Shown: piece after piece, positions 35,399 to 44,306 of the stretch
How the letters are laid out: each line of letters starts with the position of its first letter
Position numbering within the stretch: the stretch's first letter is position 1
DNA from: Kitasatospora sp. NBC_00315
Lineage (GTDB): Bacteria > Actinomycetota > Actinomycetes > Streptomycetales > Streptomycetaceae
NCBI RefSeq assembly: GCF_041435095.1
Contig: NZ_CP108025.1
Span: 7,874,001 to 7,938,000 of the forward strand
Direction: 5' to 3'
Length of the DNA stretch: 64,000 nt
Notes under the pieces: model-generated
Seen by the model: only the letters and a program-made list of their open reading frames with translations
Databases searched by the model: none
Told to the model about the DNA's origin: nothing
Program-made: the position numbers and the translations under genes

Positions 35399-37327
35399 TC
35401 AGGGGAACGGGTGCGGCACCCGGCGCAGTTCCGTCTCACCGAGGTCGGTGGAGCGCAGCCCGGCGCGCCGCTGCGCCGTCCGCAGCCGGGGCATCCCCAG
35501 GGCGCGCTGACGCGACCAGCCGAAGTCGATCGGCAGCAGTCCGGGGACGATGGTGCAGACCGTACTGAGGCCGAGCCGCCGCTGCTCCGGCGAGGTCTGG
35601 TCCACCACGATCACGTCGAAACCGGCCCCGGCCAGTTCGTCGCGGCAGAACAGGACGTCGTCCAGCAGATCCCGCGAGCGCGGCCGGGCCTTCGACCAGG
35701 TGGCGTAGACCTCCTCGAACGGCCGCAGCGCGGCCGGCTCCAGATAGCTCTCCGCGTACCGGGCCATCTGCGGGAGGCCGAACAGCGCGGCGTGGTCGGG
35801 CAGCCGCCGGACCAGCCCGAAGTCCTCCGCCATGGCGGCCAGTTCGGCCGGACGCTCGCGCACCTGGCCGGGCAGGTGCGGCAGGTAGGTGAGGATCTCC
35901 GAGACGGCCGACTCCACCGCCTGCTCCGGGCCGAAGGCCGCGCCGGCCGCGAAGGCCAGCGTCCCGGGAGCGCCGTCGCGGCGCACCGCCAGGCCGGTCA
36001 CGACCGGGACGGCCAGATCGATCCGGTTGTCGAACACGTGCACGTCGTACCCCTGCAGGGCCGCCCGGTCGACCATGGCCCGCAGGTCGGCGCCGGGGCA
36101 GGAGGCGAGGTCGATCTCGGTCAGCGGGGCCCGGCCGTACCAGCCGAGCAGGAAGGAATCGCGCTCGATCAGCTCCAGCAGGCCGAACAGGATCGCCTCC
36201 TCCAGGCAGCTCCCGATCGCGCAGCCGTTGGAGCACTCGAAGACGAAGCTGTCCGAGGCCAGGCCCGCACTGTAGTAGCAGAGCCGCGCGGGAACGAGCA
36301 CCGCCCGCTCGTCGCGCAGCGACCAGCCCCGCACCCAGGGGATCGGCCGGTCCGGATCGAAGGGGCTGAGCATCGGGTCGTCCCGGTAGGTCTGCGGTGC
36401 GTAGAGGCCGCACTCGCGCGGATCCAGCGCGCCCCCGGCCAGGTTCCGGTACGAGTCCAGCACCGGCTCGGCGATGTGCCGCCGGTGCGTGCCCGCGTAC
36501 CGCTCCAGACCCTCCAGGAAGGCCAGATCCCGGCTGGCGCGGAACGAGTTGGCCTGCCCGCTCCAGGTCACGTCGGTGAGACCGGCGTAGCCGCGCATGA
36601 AGACGCTGCCCGCGACCGGCGCGGTGGTCGGCGAGCCGACGTCCGACCAGGTGCCGGCGCCGAGCACGCCGCAGACCGGGTTCGCCAGCGCGGCGGCGGG
36701 CAGCTCGTAGGAGGCGGCCGGGCGCAGCCGGTAGCCGTCCGGGCCGCTCTTGGCGCGGGAGCGCAGGGGCAGCACCGGGCCCTCGCCGGGCCGCTCGGCC
36801 GAGGCCGTCGCGCAGGCCGGGCAGAGCGGTTCGGCGAGCAGCGGCACGGTGTGCGCCTGGAGGGTCTCCAGATCCAGCCGGGTGACCCGGGGCAGCGCCG
36901 CCGCCGGGCGCTCCTCGTCCACGGCCAGCAGGTACAGCGCCCAGACCGCGTCCAGCGTGTGGTCGGGCAGCACCGGCCAGCCGGCGTCCAGCGCCGTGGT
37001 CTCCAGACCGGTCTCCAGCGCCTCGCGTTCGGTCCGGCTGCGCAGCCGCTGCCAGCGCATGGCCAGGCACGTCCCGCAGGCCGGTGCGGCGTCCGGCGCG
37101 CCGCCCCACGGGCCGATCAGGACGGCCTGCGCGCTGAGGTGGACGCCGGCGCCGGCCCGCTGCCGGGCCCGCCCGGGCGGCTCGGGCGCGCCGCCCAGCA
37201 GGTCGGCTCCGCCGAGGGCGGCGACCGCCGGAGCGGGCAGGCCGGCGGCGTCCGCACGGGCCGCGAGGGCGCTTTCGAGCGCGGCCCGGGCCGGCTCCAG
37301 CGGCGGGGCGGCGAGAGTGGTGGTCAT
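35399..37327 (-). CDS. YcaO cyclodehydratase, copy 1
   Basis: 642 residues. The YcaO domain fills the C-terminal two thirds, with SNGCAIGSCLEEAILFGLLELIERDSFLL containing the ATP-binding Ser/Glu pattern; the protein ends in PHPFP, the Pro-rich end typical of azoline-forming YcaO enzymes. The N-terminal part (about 1-210) has paired Cys (CGTC, CPAC) that may bind zinc. It would activate backbone amides with ATP so that Cys/Ser/Thr side chains cyclise to azolines. ATG 37327 overlaps the permease stop (ATGA). It is the last gene of the operon and a paralogue of the YcaO at 46026. Confidence 0.92.
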   Translation of the reverse strand: MTTTLAAPPLEPARAALESALAARADAAGLPAPAVAALGGADLLGGAPEPPGRARQRAGAGVHLSAQAVLIGPWGGAPDAAPACGTCLAMRWQRLRSRTEREALETGLETTALDAGWPVLPDHTLDAVWALYLLAVDEERPAAALPRVTRLDLETLQAHTVPLLAEPLCPACATASAERPGEGPVLPLRSRAKSGPDGYRLRPAASYELPAAALANPVCGVLGAGTWSDVGSPTTAPVAGSVFMRGYAGLTDVTWSGQANSFRASRDLAFLEGLERYAGTHRRHIAEPVLDSYRNLAGGALDPRECGLYAPQTYRDDPMLSPFDPDRPIPWVRGWSLRDERAVLVPARLCYYSAGLASDSFVFECSNGCAIGSCLEEAILFGLLELIERDSFLLGWYGRAPLTEIDLASCPGADLRAMVDRAALQGYDVHVFDNRIDLAVPVVTGLAVRRDGAPGTLAFAAGAAFGPEQAVESAVSEILTYLPHLPGQVRERPAELAAMAEDFGLVRRLPDHAALFGLPQMARYAESYLEPAALRPFEEVYATWSKARPRSRDLLDDVLFCRDELAGAGFDVIVVDQTSPEQRRLGLSTVCTIVPGLLPIDFGWSRQRALGMPRLRTAQRRAGLRSTDLGETELRRVPHPFP

Positions 37328-38076
37328 GTCCGGTTGCTCCAACGGAAGGTCCGGGCGGCCAGCGCCCCGAACAGGGCGGCGAACACGGCGAGTCCGAGGC
37401 AGGCGATGGCGGGCCCGCCGACCCCGCCCCGACCGGCGAGGGCGTCGGTGATCCCGTCGACGAAGTAGCGCAGCGGCAGGGCCCGGGAGAGGGTGCGGAG
37501 CCAGCCGGGCATCAGGTCGATGGGGTAGAACGCCCCCGACAGGAAGGCCATCGGCACCATCACGCAGTTGGCGATCGCGGCCACCGCCTCCGGGGTGTTC
37601 GCCAGAGCGCCGACCACCAGCCCGATGGCGGCGAAGGCGGTGACGCCGAACAGCAGCACCGGCAGCGCCAGCGGCCAGGACGAGGAGAGGTGCAGGCCGA
37701 ACACGGGCAGCAGGGCCACGCCGGTGAACAGCAGGGCCTGGACCAGGCCGGTGCCCAGCGCCACCGCGTAGCGCGAGGCGAGCACCGAGGGCAGCGGGGT
37801 GGGCGTACGCCAGACGAGCCGCAAGAGGTCGTCGCGGCGCCAGTGCATCAGGGTGAAGGCCACCCCGAACAGCGCCGCGTTGCCGATGCCCCAGGCGAGC
37901 ACCCCGGGCGCGGTGTAGTCGATGAACGGCAGACCGCCGTCCACCGACTGCCCGCGGAAGATCAGGCCGAACACGACGAGGAACAGCAGCGGGAACGCGA
38001 AGGTGAAGAAGACCGAGGTGCGGTCCCGGACGTAGGCCAGGTAGGTGGCCCTGGTCATGGCGGTGTAGGCGCTCAC
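37324..38076 (-). CDS. ABC-2 type exporter permease
   Basis: 250 residues with six membrane helices of the ABC-2 family; ALANTPEAVAAIANCVMVPMAFLSGAFYPIDLMP is the conserved C-terminal segment. GTG 38076 overlaps the ATPase stop (GTGA), and its own stop overlaps the YcaO start. With the ATPase it probably exports the mature peptide and may give self-protection. No other immunity gene is evident. Confidence 0.9.
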   Translation of the reverse strand: MSAYTAMTRATYLAYVRDRTSVFFTFAFPLLFLVVFGLIFRGQSVDGGLPFIDYTAPGVLAWGIGNAALFGVAFTLMHWRRDDLLRLVWRTPTPLPSVLASRYAVALGTGLVQALLFTGVALLPVFGLHLSSSWPLALPVLLFGVTAFAAIGLVVGALANTPEAVAAIANCVMVPMAFLSGAFYPIDLMPGWLRTLSRALPLRYFVDGITDALAGRGGVGGPAIACLGLAVFAALFGALAARTFRWSNRT

Positions 38077-39095
38077 GGGCGGTGCTCCACTCCGGGTGTC
38101 GGGCCGAGGTCTGCGGTGGCGGCGGAGCCGGGTGTGCCGGGGGCCGGTGTGCCGGAGCCGGGGGCGGCGGGGGCGGCGCTGCTCACGGCGCCGGTCAGGC
38201 TGAGGTAGGCGTCCTCCAGGGTGGCCGTGCGGGTCCGGATCGCGTCCATGCCGACCACCGACCCGAGCCCCACCAGTACCCGGTTGGCGACCCTGGTCTC
38301 GATCACCAGCTCCCCGCCCTCGACGGTGACCCGGTCGACGCCCTCGACGCCCCGGGCCCGCGCCACCGAGAGCCGGTCCGAGGGGACGAACAGCCGCGCC
38401 GGCGCGGCGAGCGACCTGACCAGGCCGGCGGGGGTGTCCAGGGCCAGCACCGAGCCGCGCGCCACGATGGCCACCCGGTCGCAGAGCGCCTCCGCCTCCT
38501 CCAGGTGATGGGTGGTGCACACGATCGTCCGCCCCTCGCCGCGCAGCGAGCGCAGCAGCTCCCAGAGCGAGCGCCGGGCCTGCGGATCCAGTGCCGCGGT
38601 CGGCTCGTCGAGGAAGATCAGGTCGGGCTGGTGGATCAGCGCGGTGGCCAGCGCCAGCCGCTGACGCTGCCCGCCGGACAGGTCGTCGACCCGGCTGCGC
38701 CCCTTGGCCGACAGGTCGACCAGCTCCAGCGCGCGCCCGGCCGCCGCGCGGTCCAGACCGTACAGCGCGGCGACCGTCCGCAGGTGCTCCAGCGCGGTCA
38801 ACCGGGTGAAGAACGCCGAGGACTGGGTCTGGACGCCGAGCCGCCGCAGCAGCGCGGTGTTGCGCGGCCAGGGGCTCTCGCCGAGCACGGCCACCGTCCC
38901 GGTGTCGGGGCGGCGTAGCCCCACCACGATCTCCACCAGGGTGGTCTTGCCCGCGCCGTTGGGCCCGAGGATGCCGAAGAACTCGCCGCGTTCCACCGAC
39001 AGCGACACCCCGTCGAGCGCCACCACCTCCCCGTACCGCTTGGTGACGCCGTCGAGCGCCACCGCCGGGCCGGTCGTCGTTCCAGCTGTGCTCAT
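38073..39095 (-). CDS. ABC exporter ATPase
   Basis: 340 residues from ATG 39095 (GGAGAG upstream; ATG 39119 is an in-frame alternative). Walker A GPNGAGKTT, signature LSGGQRQRLALA, Walker B LIFLDEPTAALDP and the H-loop TTHHLEEAE are complete. It belongs to the drug/bacteriocin-export type (CcmA/DrrA-like). The last 35 residues are Ala/Pro/Gly-rich. It is coupled to the permease gene by overlap. Confidence 0.93.
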   Translation of the reverse strand: MSTAGTTTGPAVALDGVTKRYGEVVALDGVSLSVERGEFFGILGPNGAGKTTLVEIVVGLRRPDTGTVAVLGESPWPRNTALLRRLGVQTQSSAFFTRLTALEHLRTVAALYGLDRAAAGRALELVDLSAKGRSRVDDLSGGQRQRLALATALIHQPDLIFLDEPTAALDPQARRSLWELLRSLRGEGRTIVCTTHHLEEAEALCDRVAIVARGSVLALDTPAGLVRSLAAPARLFVPSDRLSVARARGVEGVDRVTVEGGELVIETRVANRVLVGLGSVVGMDAIRTRTATLEDAYLSLTGAVSSAAPAAPGSGTPAPGTPGSAATADLGPTPGVEHRP

Positions 39096-39139
39096 CCTGT
39101 GCTCTCCGTTGCTGGTCATGGGGCTGTACGGGGCGCCGG

Positions 39140-40375
39140 TCACGAGGCCCGGCCCCGATTCGTGCGGCGGACGGCCCGGGCGAGCAGGCCCAGCGCCCAC
39201 AGCAGCAGCGCGGCGCCGGCCACCAGTGCGGGGGCGTAGCCGGCCGCCCCCGCGGCGCTCGCGGGCAGCAGCCGGCGGCAGAGCGGTCCGGTGAGGGCGA
39301 GCGCCGTACCCGCCAGCACGGCGCAGCCGAGCGCGTAGCCGCCGTACGCCAGCCGCAGCCGCACGGGGTAGGCCCCGAGCGCGCCCGCCGCCCCGCGCCG
39401 GACGGCGGACCGGACCACCAGGGCGGCGAAGGCCCGGCTGTCGGTGGCCAGTTGGACCGTCCCCAGGGCGTACCCGAGGATCTTGTAGCCGTCCAGCGGC
39501 GGCAGCGGCAGCAGGTTGGCGAGCGCCATGGCCGCGCCGAACAGCAGCAGGCCGCCGAGGAACGGCCTGGCCTGGGCCCGCTCGGGCAGCAGCGCCCAGG
39601 CGGGGTAGAACGGCAGCAGGAAGACCAGGTTCATCAGCACACCCGCGCCCGCCGTGGCGATCTGCTGGCGCCGACGGGCGAAGAACCGGACGTCCTCGAC
39701 CTCGCAGTAGAGGTAGGTCATCATCAGCCGCCAGCGCAGCCCGATCTCCGTGGTCCGCCCGCCGAACGCCCGCCCCGCCAGGCCGTGCGCCACCTCGTGC
39801 AGCGCGAGACTGACCCAGAGCACCGCACCCACGGCGGCCAACGCGACCGGCTCGGCCATCAGTTCGGCGCTGTCGTGGACGAGCGCCCCCAGCCGCGCCG
39901 CGATCGCGCCGAGCAGCGCGAGGACCAGGGCCAGCAGGGGCACCAGGACACCGGGCCGGCGCGCGAAGCCGGTCGCCCGGTGCAGGCGCTCCAGCAGGGC
40001 CGGCGCGTCCGCGACCATCCGGACGCTGCCGCTCAGCAGGGTGGAGCGCGGCCCCGGCACCGGCACGGCCGCCGGGGCCGGCCCACTGTCGGCCAGCAGG
40101 CCCCGGCGGTACAGCAGTTGGAGCATCTGCTGCCACTGCTCGGGGCCGAGCCGGACCCGGAACCGCCGCGCGTACTGTTCGCCGATCTCCTCCAGCGAGC
40201 GGCTGCCGTCGAGCCGCTCGATGATGAACCGCTCCTTCGCACCGATCTCCAGGCGCCTGCCGCTCGCCGGGTCGAGCAGGAGGTGCAGGGTGGCGGTGCC
40301 GCGCACCAGGGCGCGGCTGGTCCGCACCCCGGGCCTGACCCGCGGTCTCAGCGCCGGCAGGTCGTGCCCGCTCAC
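39140..40375 (-). CDS. M50-type membrane metalloprotease with PqqD-like N-terminal domain
   Basis: 411 residues. Residues about 20-100 form a small helical domain (ERFIIERLDGSRSLEEIGEQYARRF) like PqqD or RiPP recognition elements. Then come about seven membrane helices. SLALHEVAHGLAGR holds the HExxH zinc site near residue 195 and LANLLPLPPLDGYK supplies the second metal Asp (NPxPPLDG-like) near 295, as in site-2-protease relatives. In this setting it may remove the leader or help export. The GTG start overlaps the SpaB_C-gene stop. A function in maturation is inferred from position. Confidence 0.87.
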   Translation of the reverse strand: MSGHDLPALRPRVRPGVRTSRALVRGTATLHLLLDPASGRRLEIGAKERFIIERLDGSRSLEEIGEQYARRFRVRLGPEQWQQMLQLLYRRGLLADSGPAPAAVPVPGPRSTLLSGSVRMVADAPALLERLHRATGFARRPGVLVPLLALVLALLGAIAARLGALVHDSAELMAEPVALAAVGAVLWVSLALHEVAHGLAGRAFGGRTTEIGLRWRLMMTYLYCEVEDVRFFARRRQQIATAGAGVLMNLVFLLPFYPAWALLPERAQARPFLGGLLLFGAAMALANLLPLPPLDGYKILGYALGTVQLATDSRAFAALVVRSAVRRGAAGALGAYPVRLRLAYGGYALGCAVLAGTALALTGPLCRRLLPASAAGAAGYAPALVAGAALLLWALGLLARAVRRTNRGRAS

Positions 40376-41442
40376 GGGGCCGCCACCGGTCGCGGTCCGC
40401 GCAGCGCCCGGGCGAGCACGTAGGAGAGGTACGCCTCGTCCCGGACGGTCACCGACAGCCGGTTGTTGGTCATGTGCAGATAGGGCGAGAGCAGCATCGG
40501 CAGCGACTGCGCGGGGTCGTCGACCGGCAGGTCGCGGGTGCCGTCCCAGGAGCGGAACACCAGGTCGCCGCGCCGGGTCAGATCGAGCACCCGCTCACGC
40601 AGTTCGAGACCGTGCTCGGCCCAGCCCCGCAGGACGCTGGGCAGCCGCTCCGGCGCGCCGTCGGCGAGCGCCTCCCGGATCACCCGGAAGCGCTGCGGCA
40701 GGCTGGCGTCCATGGTGCCGTACGCGCGGTCGTAGCCGTCCCGCGCGGTGTAGTTGGTGCCCTGGAAGGCACCGTTCCAGAAGTCGTGGTAACGGTCGAG
40801 GAAGTCCAGCAGCGCGTCCTCCTCGCGCAGGAAGCAGCCGGACATCGTCATCATCAGCTGGGCGGACAGCCCCAGCACGACGGTCCGCAGATGCACGTTC
40901 ATCGTGCGCGCGGCCTCGATCACCAGATCGCTGGAGCGCTGGAAGTGCCACTCCGCCAGCGCCACCCCGGCCGGGCCGCCGTACTTGCCGTACTCGGGCT
41001 CGTACGGCTCCGCGCTGAAGGAGTTGTTCGGGCGCAGCCGCATCCGCCCCTCGGCGTCGAGCAGGCGCGCACGCTGCTCCTCGCGCTCCTCCCCGTGGTA
41101 CTCCAGCTCGAAGAGCGTGTTGTAGAGCTCGGCGAGGAAGCCGCCCTTGACCTCGTAGAGCGCCGGGCGTTCCCGCAGGAAGCGGCCGATCGCCTGCTCG
41201 GCGCGCTCGCGCACCGTCGCGCTCGCCCCGGCGTGGGAGGGGCGCAGGCGCAGTCGTAGGTGCGGGCCCTCCAGCCAGTAGTTGATGAAGAAGTGGCCGG
41301 CCAGCAGGCCCTCCCGGGTGAGGGAGTCGACCAGTGGACGCACGCAGGTCAGCAGCAGCGGCCGGGGGCTGGCCGCGTAGAAGACGTGGAAGGCCAGCCA
41401 GTCGCCCGGGGCGGGGTGCGGCTGGGGGGCGGGGTCAGTCAC
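40372..41442 (-). CDS. Thiopeptide-type LanB elimination protein (SpaB_C domain)
   Basis: 356 residues. HVFYAASPRPLLLTCVRPLV at the start and YEPEYGKYGGPAGVALAEWHFQRSSD near residue 145 are the hallmark of the SpaB C-terminal (elimination) domain. It would remove glutamate from glutamylated Ser/Thr to give dehydroalanine and dehydrobutyrine. The GTG start overlaps the large LanB protein by 8 bases. The same fold also makes the pyridine ring of thiopeptides, but those clusters carry a second such gene, which is absent here. Confidence 0.9.
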   Translation of the reverse strand: MTDPAPQPHPAPGDWLAFHVFYAASPRPLLLTCVRPLVDSLTREGLLAGHFFINYWLEGPHLRLRLRPSHAGASATVRERAEQAIGRFLRERPALYEVKGGFLAELYNTLFELEYHGEEREEQRARLLDAEGRMRLRPNNSFSAEPYEPEYGKYGGPAGVALAEWHFQRSSDLVIEAARTMNVHLRTVVLGLSAQLMMTMSGCFLREEDALLDFLDRYHDFWNGAFQGTNYTARDGYDRAYGTMDASLPQRFRVIREALADGAPERLPSVLRGWAEHGLELRERVLDLTRRGDLVFRSWDGTRDLPVDDPAQSLPMLLSPYLHMTNNRLSVTVRDEAYLSYVLARALRGPRPVAAP

Positions 41443-44272
41443 GGCGCGGTTCTCCCTGCTGCTCGGGAGCGGCGGCGGCCGCTCGGGGGACGCTCTCCAC
41501 GGCGAGTTCGGCGACGTGCCGGCCCTCCGGGGAGCGGACGTGCAGGGCGTCCTCGCCCGGCAGCATCTCCTCCAGGACCACCACGGCCGCCCGGCCCGCG
41601 AGCAGTCCGTCCAGGGCCATCAGCGACAGCGGGCTGTCGAAGTCCACGTACTGGGGCTTGGAGGCCCCGAACCAGCCGCCCACCTCGTCGGCCCGCGGCA
41701 GCGGACGGATCCGCGCGAACACCCGGTCGGGCAGGTCGTGCCGGCGCCGCCAGCGTTGCCACTGGAGGTAGCGCTCGGCGTCGTCCGCGCCCGGCCGCGG
41801 CACGGGCGTGGCCCCGGGCTCGACCGTCCAGGCGCGCCGGTGCAGGACGAGGCTGCCGTGGCGCAGCCGGGGCCGGTGGCTGACACCCCCGCTCGCCGGA
41901 GCGGCCGGCACCCCGCGCCAGACCTCCGGCGTCACCCGGGAGGTGGGGGAGAACAGCAGCAGCGTGCGGGGGATCTCGGGAAGCACCATCGGCACGAGGT
42001 AGCCGAGGTAGAGCGGCACCACCTCCCGGCCCAGCCGGCGTGAGCGCAGCAGCAGGCGGTCCTGCGCGATGTCGTGCTCCACGTAGAGGTCGTCCAGCTG
42101 GATCCGGGCCGCGTCCGCGGCGGTGCTGGTCTCGCCGGGGCAGACGATCTCGTGGTCGGTCAGCCGGCTGTGGAGGTTGAGGTTGGTGGTGGCGGCTCCG
42201 GCCGTGACCTCGGCGAACACCGCGCCGGGCGGGCAGAGTTCGCGCAGGGCCGCACGCAGTTCGGCCGGCAGGTCCGGGGCGGTGGCGCCCTCGCCCCGGT
42301 CCGGCGCGGTGGCGTCCACTCCGGCGGCGTCCTCGCCCCGGTCCACTTCGGTGGCGTCCACTCCGGCGGCGTCCTGGTCGGGCTCGAAGCAGTGCGTGAA
42401 GCGGGTGAAGGGGAAACAGAGGCCGCCGTAGGAGTTGTTCAGCACCACCAGCGGATCGCCGGCCCGTCTGGCCAGTTGCAGGAAGTGGCTGTACGGCTCG
42501 AATCCCCGCCCGAGCGGCGCCAGTTCGGCGGCGACGGCGGCCACCGCGGCCTCGTCGAGTTCGAGCTCGACGGCCGCGCCCGACCGCCCCTGCCAGAGCG
42601 TGTTCATCCGGCGGGCGAGCTCGGCCCGGGCCCGGTCCAGCGCGGTGATCTCCGGCATGCCCAGCCAGTTCTCCTCCACGGGGTGGGCGTTGTCCGCTCC
42701 GGCGGCCGGCTTCTGCGAGGTGAACTGGAGGTACTGGTTGAAGATGTCCTCGTGGAAGTCGTGCACCAGCTTCAGCAGATCCTCGCAGCGGCCGCCCCGG
42801 CCGTGGCGGACCAGGAAGAAGCCCTTCAGGGTCAGGCGCTGGGCCAGTGCCACGTCGAAGACGGGCAGGATCCGGGTCAGCGAGGCCAGCGGATCGGCCG
42901 CGACCCGGGCCCATTCGGCCGCGTCCGCCTCGGCGGGCGGTCCGGCGACGTCCTCGTAGAGCAGCGTCTGCGGCAACAGGGGCGCCTCGGCGCCCAGTTC
43001 GGCGTGCACGGCGAGCAGGTCCGCGCGCAGACCGGCCAGCAGGGCCCGCCGTCCAGCCGGCCCGGCCGCCGGGTAGCGGGCGATCCGGCCGGCGGGGCCG
43101 TCGAGCCGGTCGGCGATCCGCCCGGCCCAGGGGCGCTCCAGTCGGCGCAACGCGTCCTGGAAGGCGCGCAGCGGATCGCGGCTGTGCACATCGGTCGCCA
43201 GGCCCGGGAGCTGCAGGATGCCGAGGGCGAGCAGTGCGGTCAGGTAGTGGTCGGCCTCCGCCGCCGAGGCGCCGGTCGCCGTCCGCAGCTCGGCCGCGAG
43301 CTCGCCGTGCCGGATCGGCGGGCGGGTCCGCAGGATGTCCAGGACTCGCTCCAGGACACCGCTGAGGCGCAGGAAGAACAACCGGTCCTGGGCGGCGTCG
43401 AAGCTCACCGAGGCACTGTCGTCTCCGGCGGTCACCGAGCGCCGCACGAAGCGGACCCGCTCCTCGTCCAGGACCCAGCCGGAGGCGAGCGCGACCGGGA
43501 GGTCGCGGCGCCGCGCCGGGTCGGCGCCGATCAGCTCGGCGAGCCGGCTGAGGACGACCACGTTCAGCCGCGGGTGGCCGCTCGTCCCGCCGTCGAGCGC
43601 CAGCTCCTCCCCGGGGTCGGCCGAGGGCCGGAAGGTGCCGGGGGCGATCGTGGTCAGGGTGCTGAACGGACTGGTCTTGCACGCGGTGCGGTACAGGTAC
43701 GCCAGCAGCGACCGCTCCATCTTGCGGCCGCGCTTGTCCGGGGCGGCCGAGGGAGCGGCGATGAAGCGGTCGAGCTTGCTCTCCAGGGTGGGCGAGGCGA
43801 GCAGCAGGCCGAGCCGTAACGGGTCCAGACCGGCCAGACGGCGCAACTCGGCCCTGCTGCCGGCGAGTTCCCGGGTGAAGATCGCGTCGCCGGCCACCTG
43901 GAGACCGGCGAGGCGCCGTCGGGCCTCCAGCCAGTGGGTGAGCAGCTCCCCGGTGGAGCCGCCCAGCTCTGCCGCGAGATCCAGCGCGGCGGCGGTGTCC
44001 CCGGGCAGCCGGTTGTTGAAGACCAGTCGGCGCAGCGCGAGCAGCTCCCGCCGCCGCGTGTCGGGGGCCGCGCCCACCAGCGCGCCCAGCGGCTCGCTCA
44101 GCCGGGCTCCGAGAGCCGTCAGCCGCTCCTCCTCGGCCAGCAGGTCGTCCGCCCAGCGGCGGGTGTCGGGAGCGCGCAGCGCCTGCACGCTCTCGATCGG
44201 CAGCCCGGCGGCCCTCAGCATGAAGCGGGGGCTGAGCACGCCCTCCGCGCGGTGGTCGGTCCGGTCGGTCAT
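41435..44272 (-). CDS. LanB-type dehydratase, glutamylation protein
   Basis: 945 residues from ATG 44272, which has GAGGAG six bases upstream; GTG 44290 is an alternative. It is a long lantibiotic dehydratase N-terminal domain protein (SPRFMLRAAGLP at the start; KMERSLLAYLYRTACKTSPFSTLT near 195), without the elimination domain, which is separate at 40372. It transfers Glu from glutamyl-tRNA to Ser/Thr of the precursor. Codon 152 (43817-43819) is TTA, the rare leucine codon read by the bldA tRNA, so production may depend on bldA. A 14-residue tandem duplication rich in Asp and Ala lies near residues 630-655. Confidence 0.92.
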   Translation of the reverse strand: MTDRTDHRAEGVLSPRFMLRAAGLPIESVQALRAPDTRRWADDLLAEEERLTALGARLSEPLGALVGAAPDTRRRELLALRRLVFNNRLPGDTAAALDLAAELGGSTGELLTHWLEARRRLAGLQVAGDAIFTRELAGSRAELRRLAGLDPLRLGLLLASPTLESKLDRFIAAPSAAPDKRGRKMERSLLAYLYRTACKTSPFSTLTTIAPGTFRPSADPGEELALDGGTSGHPRLNVVVLSRLAELIGADPARRRDLPVALASGWVLDEERVRFVRRSVTAGDDSASVSFDAAQDRLFFLRLSGVLERVLDILRTRPPIRHGELAAELRTATGASAAEADHYLTALLALGILQLPGLATDVHSRDPLRAFQDALRRLERPWAGRIADRLDGPAGRIARYPAAGPAGRRALLAGLRADLLAVHAELGAEAPLLPQTLLYEDVAGPPAEADAAEWARVAADPLASLTRILPVFDVALAQRLTLKGFFLVRHGRGGRCEDLLKLVHDFHEDIFNQYLQFTSQKPAAGADNAHPVEENWLGMPEITALDRARAELARRMNTLWQGRSGAAVELELDEAAVAAVAAELAPLGRGFEPYSHFLQLARRAGDPLVVLNNSYGGLCFPFTRFTHCFEPDQDAAGVDATEVDRGEDAAGVDATAPDRGEGATAPDLPAELRAALRELCPPGAVFAEVTAGAATTNLNLHSRLTDHEIVCPGETSTAADAARIQLDDLYVEHDIAQDRLLLRSRRLGREVVPLYLGYLVPMVLPEIPRTLLLFSPTSRVTPEVWRGVPAAPASGGVSHRPRLRHGSLVLHRRAWTVEPGATPVPRPGADDAERYLQWQRWRRRHDLPDRVFARIRPLPRADEVGGWFGASKPQYVDFDSPLSLMALDGLLAGRAAVVVLEEMLPGEDALHVRSPEGRHVAELAVESVPRAAAAAPEQQGEPRRD
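42306..42373 (-). repeat. 42-bp period tandem duplication in LanB gene
   Basis: The 26-mer at 42306-42331 is repeated exactly at 42348-42373. It encodes a duplicated acidic loop (GEDAAGVDAT type) in the dehydratase and keeps the frame. Confidence 0.8.
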
Positions 44273-44306
44273 CCGTGTCTCCTCGCTCACCCCCGGCTCC
44301 GCCGGC

